Source: Ananas comosus (taxonomy: Eukaryota > Streptophyta > Magnoliopsida > Poales > Bromeliaceae). Taken from it: DNA of 64,000 bases. A program made the translations under genes and the position numbers. How positions within the stretch are numbered: the stretch's first letter is position 1; every line of letters begins with the position of its first letter. Of the stretch, positions 56,036 to 64,000 are shown piece after piece. The stretch is taken from the NCBI RefSeq assembly GCF_001540865.1, contig NC_033636.1, positions 1,540,374 through 1,604,373 on the forward strand, in the 5' to 3' direction. The notes under the pieces were generated by a model, which saw nothing but the letters and a program-made list of their open reading frames with translations, was not told where the DNA came from and ran no database searches.

Positions 56036-56052
56036 ATATATATATATATATA

Positions 56053-56727
56053 GGTATTATTGTTGCTAAGGAAACCCTATAGCCGTACTCCTTGGCCACC
56101 ACCCTTGGGGACCCCCCACCAGCGCGGGTCACCGCCGGCAGCCTCCTTGGCTGGCAACGTGGCCGGGCCTTGTCTCTTTCCCTTGACCTCTTTCTCCCTC
56201 ATTCTCTTTCTCTCTCGGATGGTGGCAACACCATCACGGCCGGCGCCGCCACCATCGCACCCCCGGATCTGGGTGCTTGAGTGCCCCTCCCCACCGCCAT
56301 CTTAATTGGCCCAAGCCTCGCCCAGATTGGAGACTCCTTGTTGGACTCTCAACTCGAGGGAGCCGGGCTGGATCAGATGGATCCAGCGCCGGCGCGTGCC
56401 GCTACCGCCGGCCACCGCTTTGCCGAGGACCTCCTCTGTCGGCTTGGACTCCCCGTGCCGGCACAGACCATCCCTGTCCGTCGGAGAGGTTGGTGAAACA
56501 TGGCTGCTCTTGCTGCCTCAGTTTGGACTCAAACTTGGATGTTTGATGGTTTCGATCTATTGTGTTGCCAAATACACCCCTGTAGGGGAGCACGGCCATT
56601 AGCGTTGTTCGTACAAGGCCATGCTCACCCTTGTTATTGTTAGGAGGCCTCCGGTTGTTGTGATTGATAGTATCACTCTCGGAGACATCGTTGGCTTTTC
56701 AGGATCTCGGTTTTTCGTTTTGAAGCA
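56053..56727. other. GC-rich island, possible captured gene fragment
   Basis: 56080-56510 is far richer in GC than its surroundings and has several overlapping short frames, none with a recognisable domain. It may be a captured gene piece or an untranslated leader. It ends next to a strong hairpin (56728-56760), which raises the possibility of a Helitron-like carrier. Confidence 0.4.
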
Positions 56728-56760
56728 CTATTTGTGAGGCTGCCCTAGCCTCACAAATAG
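56728..56760. other. Perfect 14-bp hairpin, 5-nt loop
   Basis: CTATTTGTGAGGCT and AGCCTCACAAATAG are exact complements around GCCCT. CTAG follows 18 nt after the stem (56779-56782). Helitron 3' ends have such a stem and a CTRR terminus, usually 10-12 nt apart, so the fit is imperfect. Confidence 0.8.
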
Positions 56761-56791
56761 AATACTTGAACTCGATCACTAGAAGAGACTT

Positions 56792-56941
56792 TTTTTTTGA
56801 GAGATAGGTAGCACGCTAACTGCTTCGTTTATTTCATTTAGAAATTGACTTAGCTGAAAATGTGAATCAATTAGAATTCGAAATTGGGACCACGGATACC
56901 AACCACCAAGCCCTTTGCCACTTGCGCTAGGGACGGTCAGT
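56792..56941 (-). mobile_element. tRNA-derived SINE, copy 3, with target duplications
   Basis: Minus-strand SINE: A-box side AGCGCAAGTGGCAAAGG (complement near 56913-56930), B-box side near 56874-56888, 3' tail AGTTAGCGTGCTACC (complement of 56806-56820), poly(A) as poly-T at 56791-56798. Flanked by CACTAGAAGAGACTT (56777-56791) and CACCGAAAGAGACTT (56942-56956), an imperfect 15-bp duplication typical of LINE-driven retroposition. It is the best-preserved SINE of the three. Confidence 0.85.
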
Positions 56942-57039
56942 CACCGAAAGAGACTTAATGAGTGAATCTATGGGGTTCTCTGAAGTGCCAATCTTTACAT
57001 TCTCCTGTTACACTTTTTGCAATTTCTGTTGCATCAAAA

Positions 57040-57700
57040 CGATAATTTGACATATAGCGAAACTGCTGGGACGATCAAACTTTTTGATCTCATTCGGCTC
57101 TTATACCAGTTTGTTATATATCCGCGACTATGTAGATACAGATTTTCTCTGGAACCAGTTTAATTTAGTAATCCACAACTTACACTGATATCAAATTTTC
57201 TCTTATACTAGTTTGTTATGACAAAAGCAGAAAAGATCTAGTTCACTAATGGTGAAGTACCCAAAAGAATCAGAGACGGAGAAGAAAAATAAAGCATATA
57301 AGTATTTACATGGTTTGGCCATTAGTCTATATCCACGGATGATGACGTAGTAGAGATTTTCGTTATAATAAAAGTGGTGTAAAAATTATGTCTCTTTTAT
57401 AAAATCTTAGTCCTGAAACTACACCCATACTTCTTCTCAACTACCATACCAAATTAATAAAATAAAGGGTATATTTTTTATAGTAATTAAATCCAAATAA
57501 ACTAGGAATACAAATTTGTAAAAATTAGAAATAATCTCTATAATATTAGGCATAAGTAAAACTTAATTTAATAGAATAACTAAAAGATAGTAGGACTAAG
57601 AAATCTTGCGATTTTAGAACTGGAGACATATATAACAGATAAGAATAGTCAGTCATGAGTCATAATTCATTCATTTGTTTCTTTTCCGGTCGAGTCTTTT
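57040..57700 (-). mobile_element. Copia-type LTR relic, minus strand
   Basis: GGCTCTTATACCAG (57098 on) and TCTCTTATACTAG (57191 on), each followed by TTTGTTAT, look like the complement of a primer site abutting an LTR. Downstream, ACATGGTTTGGCC...TATCCACGG matches a common Copia LTR phrase. The primer-site block is doubled about 93 bp apart. The far LTR end was not found. Confidence 0.4.
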
Positions 57701-58137
57701 TTTCTTTGACCGCCCAATTCATTTCCAAATGTATCCATATCACAAAATATTAAACAATTATTAAATATCTGGGATTTTTTTAACTATTTAAACAATTATT
57801 AATAATTGAATATTTGGTTTTTAAGGTTTTCAATCTTGTTCGGGAGCCTTCAGGCCTCAGAAAACCCCACAAGTTTAAACAATCTAAACCGGAGAATTAA
57901 GTCAGGATCAAACTATTGATTAACTAGTAATTGTTATCTTGCCTGTTTGTTAGTATTACTAACTTGGAGTTGAAGCGTTTCGTTTCTTTCGAACTTCTTA
58001 TTTCTTTTAAATTAACTTAAAAATTTGAATAATCTTTTGAGTTTAGAGGGTCCAAAATTGTACATGGGTCTTGGTTTGGAGAGTTAAAACCTCTTACGAG
58101 ACTAATTTCTTTTATTTTGCAAGGAATTTGAGGGCCC
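57701..58137. other. AT-rich sequence before assembly gap
   Basis: No gene or repeat I can support. A weak duplicate of TTAAACAATTATTAAATA occurs at 57752 and 57788. Confidence 0.45.
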
Positions 58138-58162
58138 NNNNNNNNNNNNNNNNNNNNNNNNN
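58138..58162. other. Assembly gap (25 N)
   Basis: Run of 25 undetermined bases directly followed by a (GA)n tract to about 58182. The fixed length suggests a placeholder of unknown true size, probably caused by the simple repeat. Confidence 0.98.
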
Positions 58163-58182
58163 AGAGAGAGAGAGAGAGAGAG

Positions 58183-61100
58183 ATGAGAGAGGGATTTGAC
58201 GTTTCCGTGGCGATTTCGCGGCCATCCTTTGTAGCGACCGTACATTTACCTGGCCACCCTCGGGAATTATTGGGTGCAACTAAGTATCAGGCTTGACGGA
58301 CCCTGCCAGTTTCATTGGAATTGTTGTTTTGATATCATGCTAATTATAAGCATCAAACACATGATACTATTATAGGTATAGAGTCCATAGTACTAAGATT
58401 TTCATTCTAACGTATTTCTTTTGTGTATAAGTAATACTTTTCAGGAAACTCAGTGCATAAATTTCCGCATCAAGGAGACCTATTCGAGACTGCCTTTTTA
58501 TTAGGTTGTTGTCTCTATTATCTCTTTGTTCGTGGTTGGTTGTTTTTTTTTATCATTTTTGTTTTAGTAGCTTCTTTTCAGTCTTTCTGTTTTTTTTTTT
58601 TTTTGTTTTTTTTGTTTTTTTTTTGTTGTTACTTTAGTTTATTAAGGATTAATGCTAGGTATTCCGATCTGAAGTATAAACCTTTCCCTTAATCCTTTAT
58701 TCTATTTCGATTAGAGGATTAGCTTTTTGTGTCTGACTTTTTTAGTATCTTTTGCACTTATACTTTGATGTACTGCTTAGCTATCTTATTTTTATTGTTA
58801 TTTTAGTTTTCGGAGGTTGGATATATTATATTTTGGAGTGTGTTGCTCTGTTTAGTAATAGTTTGTATTATGTTGACTAGTTGATTTTATTTTTAAGTTT
58901 TTCCTTTTATCTTTGATTTATTCTGCTTAGTCTAACCTTTAAACTAACAATTTATTCTTTTTCTTCTACAATTTCAGCATTGTGTTGGGTTGTTTGTTGT
59001 GGTTGTGGTGTGTGTTTTGCGGGGGTTTCTGGGTGTATATAGCGATTTGATTAGCGACTAGGTTTCTACATTAACCGATATGAAGATTAAGTGTAACTAG
59101 TGTTAGGGTTAAATGTTGGGATCTTAGAACTAGAACTCTGCAACCCTCGCACGCAAACTGAGAGACTGGTGACTTAGAAAACAACAATTCGAATATTTTA
59201 AACTTTCAGAAATGAAAAGGATCGAAGAGATGTATCCTTACTTGCTAGATGATAGTCGCTGAGAAAAATGTCACTGGGGAAGGAAAGTCTTCGTACACAC
59301 TTTTCACTAGTTGTGAAGTTGTATTCAATTGTATGACTTTGTTTGTTGGCAGGATGCAAGATGCCTCCCAACATGAGCACCGATGTGCACACTGACCCAC
59401 CATAGCAGAGCAATTGTAGGCCTCAGTGGTGCTACAAATCCTTGAGCATTTGGCTACCCTCGGTCGAGGTTACAAGAAAAAGTGAGCTTTTATGCAAGAA
59501 ATAAGTGAGCAGGCTCTTATTTTCTTATTCTTTATATATTCTGTTGTTGTGTGTGGTTTTGTTTTTTTTTTGTTTTTGTTTTCTTTTTTTTTTTTTTATT
59601 TATATTCTATATATATTTTTCTTATATTATTTTGACTATATCTACATTCATTTTAAGTTGCATTGTCTTTATTTTATGTTTCAGCTTATTGATGCAGTAT
59701 GAGTGCTCAGTTGTAGAGTTATTTTATTATTCTTTTCTTGCATTTTTTTTTTTTTTTTGGTTTATTTTTTTTTTTTTTAGTTAGATTATGACACCGTCCC
59801 TCTGGTTGTGACATAATCTGCTACCGTAAGCCTTTTGTGTGGTAGGTTGATAATTCATGAGAAGTAATTTAAGACACTGTCAATTTTATATAGTTATCGG
59901 TATACACTTGTAGTAACCACTAACCTTGAAGGAAATGGTTTGGTCGATCATGATCACTCTTAGCAGTCCGCATAATGATCATAACTCATTTCGTAGAGTT
60001 GCTTCATGTGATCTTACTTCCTTTATACATTTGATAAGCTCTAAACTCCGAGATGACTTAAAAATCATAACAGGCTAGTGGTGTACACTATTATGCAATT
60101 TGATATCTAATGGAATCAATTTAATTGCTTGTTGATATTGTTATTATTCTTTGTTGTGAGGTGGAGAATCTAGGCCAAACGATATTTTGTTGATGTTGTA
60201 TTCTACGGCAATACTTTCTCTGCTTCGTTGAAATCTTCTTCTTCTTATTTTTTTTGACGTCGTCTGAATTTTTTCAAAGATTCTCATATACCAGTCTTAT
60301 TTCTTTTTGATTCATTATTATTCTATTTTTTTACATCATTTTCTTTATAATTAAAATCAGTGATTAGCCGATTTATACTTATACATTTCCAATCTTGCTC
60401 CTCCTTCAAGCCTTTAAGTTCGTGTTGCTCTTTTCCTATTTTTTGTTTGTTTTTTTTTTTTTTTCTTGTTATGGAATCTCCCTCGTTGATTTTTCTCTCT
60501 ACTATTCTTCAATCTAATACAATTCCCAGTTCAAGTTGCCATATACGGAGTTATGTTGTTCGTCAATTCGGATACTCTTTCTCTGATTGATAGTTCTCTT
60601 TTGTATCGTGTCGAAGTGCCTCGTGCCTTTTTGTTTTTCTGTTGCTTCTGTTGAAATCTACCAATTCATTTAGGCATTACATTATTCTTCCAAGCTTATG
60701 AATTTTTATCGAGTATTTGATCCAATCGTTTCTCTTCTCGACGTATCTTACTTCTTATTCTCTTCTTACGATTGAACCTTTATCACTTCGCTTGCTACTT
60801 TTTTTTTTTGATTCAATCATCCTATGCTTTCGTAGATTCTGGCCCTACAAAAGAGGGAGCTTCATTTTAGTATTATAGAGTCCTTCACTATCTTTTTTCT
60901 TCTTTGTGGTGTTAACTCGTTTCCTTACGCGCTTAGTTTTGCGTGTTACTCTTCTCTGCTTTTCATCGTCCTTAACCTTTTTCGTTTGACCTAAGTGATT
61001 GCCACTAGCTAACATTAATTCCCAGGTAAAAGCTTATGCGTTCTGTTTCTTTTTCTTGTTTTTAGCTAGAACACCTCTGATTTGCCTGTTTCGAGGTTCT

Positions 61101-61470
61101 TACTTTTTTCATTTATTATTCAGTCGTATTTTATCATATCTTCTATCTAACTGTTTCTTTCTGTTTTTCTTTCATTTGTGTAGCGAGGTATTTCTCTTGT
61201 TTTCTTTTTTTCGTTGTTCGTTTCTTTTTATCTTTTTCTCATTTAGTTTTTTTCTCTTTCTATATTATTTCTTTTTATTTATTTTTTATTTTCTTTATTT
61301 CATTTTTTTATTTTTGTTCTTTCCGATCTTTGCTTTAACTTTTTTTTTTTGTTTGTTTTTACACTTGCATCTCTATTGCAGGCATCCATGTATTGGTGCC
61401 AACAACGAGCAGCAAGTCCGTTCGAAGATAACATTATGTGATGCCAAACTAATCGTTTCATTTTAGTTCC
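58183..61470. other. Strongly T-rich, degenerate region
   Basis: The plus strand is dominated by T and TC runs (for example 58530-58630, 59560-59600, 59735-59780, 61190-61350), interrupted by more balanced patches (59100-59480, 59800-60130). Open frames are Phe/Leu-rich products of the T bias. A patch at 59350-59480 (GGCAGGATGCAAGATGCC...) looks like the start of a retroelement gag leader, but no domain can be read. Confidence 0.45.
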
Positions 61471-62690
61471 ACCTCCCAATCTCGTGGGAACGCAACCCAC
61501 GAAACCCTGCTTGACGTTTGCCTTTGGACCTATTAGAGTTTCACCTTTTAAGTCTTCAATGTACACGGCCCCACAAATACCCACTTACAACACTCTCCTT
61601 TAGAGCTTGCCTTTATAAGGCCATTCTATTACAAGCTATTCTCTATTCCGCTCGTCTGGTCCATAAAATAATGATCCCAAGAGTATATAAAATGATAAAC
61701 AATCCTAGGAAAAAGCCTCGCGTATTCCCTGCCCTCTAATGTCTTCAACCTCGTGTTTCGAGCATTACCGCTTAGTCTGTGTCACTCCAAACATCCAGAT
61801 CACTCACCATGAAACGCTAGGCCTGCACATTCGTTGCCAAGGCCCCAATGTCTAATGGCTGTTGAGGAGTCGATGGCCACTTACTAGTTCCTATAATCTC
61901 TCCACTATAAATACTTCGCAAGTCATTACGCCTATTTGGCACGCTGGTTTACAAAGTGCTACACATTCGTTTGGACCTTGCAAGCTCCCTTACATTGCAC
62001 CCTATGGGGTACAAAAGTGCTCATTAAGACGCGTACGTTTGTGAGTCCCCCAGCATCGACAAGCTGCCAATTTCTTTGCCACACATGCCCTATTCAAATT
62101 ATATTTGATTACTTGACCAGTGGAAAACCGCAACTGACGGAAGCTCAACTGCAACTCCGTAACATCATCAACAACTAAATGCTCCAAATTACGCCCAAGG
62201 ATATTAGGGCGAGCCAAGCGATCGACCCGTGACAGTCTTCCCCTCAAACCACTCGAGTCCTCGTCGATGATCCACTACTCATTAAACTCCTGCCAGACAA
62301 TAACTACTAAAATAAGAGCTCGCCCATGGCCCTTAACATCTCATCCACATTGGGGACTACTAATCGATTACACTAATTACTAAACAATGTATCTCTATGA
62401 ACCCTATTGTTCTTCTCGCCAAACACTTCATTACACACCATTTTATCCTTTAGATGCTCTTTACCTGGCCTTTCTCGTACCACAACAACTTTTCACGAAA
62501 TTTTTTTTATCTTTAATAACCATTCCCTCCCTCTATGTATTAATAAACCTTTTAAGATTTGGATTATAAATACAATAGGAGGCGAGAAATGCACAGGTCA
62601 TTTGTAGATAGTACTTGTTTCTTTAAAATAAAAAAAACTAAAAGCCAAAAATTAAGAATAATACAAGAAACCAGAGAAAAGAAGAGAAAT
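61471..62690. other. Degenerate retroelement-like sequence, probably minus strand
   Basis: Balanced composition. On the minus strand 62300-62200 reads GACGAGGACTCGAGTGG then TTTGAGGGGAAGACTG, a phrase typical of the region just after pol in plant Gypsy elements. No catalytic motif could be found, and frames are short. Kept as unassigned. Confidence 0.3.
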
Positions 62691-63260
62691 GAATTGCACT
62701 GTTAAATTAAAATTCTGTTTAAAAGAACTGACTAAATGATGTATTGCAACTCTTTGAATATAACTGCCTTCATTTAAAAAAAAGTTAAACTCTTTAAACA
62801 AAGTTGCACTCTTTTGAGAGATATTTATATGTTTCTCTCTTGTATACTCTTTGAGATGTAAATGACCCTTTAAGAAAATTATACTTTTTAAACTGAACAG
62901 TACACTCTTTGAGGATATTACACTATTTCTTCTTGTTAAATGATGCACTTTTAACATATAAAGAGAATAAATGCAACAAGAGAGAAAGCGTGCGACAAGA
63001 GAAAAAATAGTGTAATATTACTTTAAAATCAATCAAGAAATAAATAGTGAAATACTTCTCTAAATAGTGCAACAAAGGAAAATAGGTAAAACTCTAAAAG
63101 TGTAACTTTCGTTAAAGAGTATAACATTAATTTAATAATACATTTACATATCAAGAAGTGTACAAGGATAAACATGAAATAATTCTCAAAGATAACAAAA
63201 CTTTCTTAAAGAGTAAAATTCATCTTAAAGGTACAGGATTTATATTTAAAATAGTGCAAT
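62690..63260. repeat. Decayed short tandem repeat, TGCAACTCTTTRA type
   Basis: Words such as TTGCAACTCTTTGA, GTTGCACTCTTTTGAG, GTACACTCTTTGAGG and their complements (CTTAAAGAGTAAAA, CTAAATAGTGCAAC) recur every 20-35 nt. The array is too degenerate for a fixed period. The tract at 46171-46310 uses a related word. Confidence 0.5.
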
Positions 63261-64000
63261 TACTTTCATATATGCAAATTCTTTTAAAATGGAAATTTAA
63301 TTTACAGTTATAATTCATTTCATCTTCTGCGTTCTTCTTCTCTACTTTTTTTTTTATTTTCTCTTTTTTGGTCCTTTTAGTTTTTTTTTTTTGGTTTAAA
63401 CAAACAAAAGTGCAAACCAATATCTTCCCGTCATTCTCCCCTCCTCGACCTCCTATCACCCGTCGAGCCTGTGCTCGCTACCTTCGGTAAGCCTCTGGGT
63501 ATGCGCTAGGCCTGCGTCCCCCTCTACTCTGTCGGGAGTCTTCTCGAAATGCTGAATTTGCTCTCCTTTTATCATTCGCGATGGTGAGGAAACGCGAGTT
63601 ACACAGGAAATGTTGGGATCAAAATCGCTGCATTAGGTGAGAGGCGAAGGAAGAATGCGTACCGTCCTTACTATCGTCGCAGGAGGACGTCGAAGGCGTG
63701 GAGGAAGGAGACTCAGCAGCGCGTCCCTCGCGTGGTTAAGGCATAGGGCAAAAGCTAGCTAAGGTAGGGCGTGATAGCAGAGCCAGGGGTCGTTTTCCCG
63801 CTTTCGCTCTTCGTCACCCTTCTTTGCGAGAAAAAAGAAAGAACACTAAAGAAAAAAAAAAAAATATATATATATTATATATATTTATATATATATATTA
63901 ATTAAAATAATATATATATACTAATAGTATTGATTATTTACTAAAATTCGAACCGAATCTACAAATTAAAAAGACGGTCAAATTTTGTAAAAGTCTAAAA
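63261..64000. other. T-rich, then GC-richer, then (TA)n sequence at window end
   Basis: 63330-63400 is T-rich. 63420-63800 is GC-richer without a supported gene. 63840-63925 is A-rich then (TA)n. Nothing is identified. Confidence 0.5.

Noticed and set aside
60999..61466. 155-codon Phe-rich frame resembling a membrane protein
   Set aside because: Product of T-runs in the T-rich tract; stops are rare because of composition and no motif is present.

Overview
The window is nuclear DNA from a flowering plant. It holds spliceosomal introns, a receptor-kinase gene of the LRK10L/WAK-like class, Copia and Gypsy-like LTR elements with plant tRNA-Met primer sites, an L1-type LINE, tRNA-derived SINEs and hAT, CACTA and MULE-type MITEs. 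Codon use and repeat style fit a monocot, perhaps a non-grass such as a bromeliad. That placement is inference. There are no tRNA, rRNA or CRISPR features I can support, and most of the 64 kb is transposon sequence.

Gene content is one receptor-kinase gene present twice. Copy A (1827-8148) is disrupted. Copy B (47211-54631) has an intact three-exon frame of 631 codons: signal peptide, GUB_WAK_bind ectodomain, WAK_assoc-like cysteine region, one membrane helix and a non-RD Ser/Thr kinase. The copies lie about 45 kb apart on the same strand. They are nearly identical over intron 1, exon 2 and the 3' kinase exon, clearly diverged in exon 1, and different in intron 2. There copy A carries a CACTA-type MITE and copy B a 5'-truncated LINE.

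Layout: 1-1826, MITE and low-complexity DNA; 1827-8425, gene copy A; 8936-14187, a minus-strand solo LTR interrupted by a plus-strand solo LTR; 14516-14819, a perfect 70-bp palindrome with a partial duplicate; 15037-19507, a decayed Copia element with both LTRs; 20991-21384, a MITE; 21967-27053, a second minus-strand solo LTR interrupted by a plus-strand solo LTR; about 27200-34305, a Copia element with an intact 1166-codon ORF but truncated LTRs; 34308-45617, five same-strand copies of an unrecognised 1-2 kb repeat carrying nested hAT, SINE and LTR insertions; 47211-54903, gene copy B with a LINE in intron 2; 55738-56956, a MITE, a GC-rich fragment with a hairpin, and a SINE with target duplication; 57040-64000, degenerate sequence with a 25-base assembly gap at 58138 and a strongly T-rich tract.

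The observations I rate highest are: (i) the LINE and the SINEs share the same 3' tail, suggesting a LINE-SINE mobilisation pair; (ii) three solo-LTR families each carry a different GC-rich palindrome array about 150-420 nt from the LTR start, plus a shared hairpin box; (iii) two independent nested solo-LTR pairs have the same head-on arrangement, with target duplications; (iv) a Copia element keeps one open frame while lacking the gag zinc-knuckle region; and (v) indel-rich blocks with sharp edges may be assembly error rather than biology.
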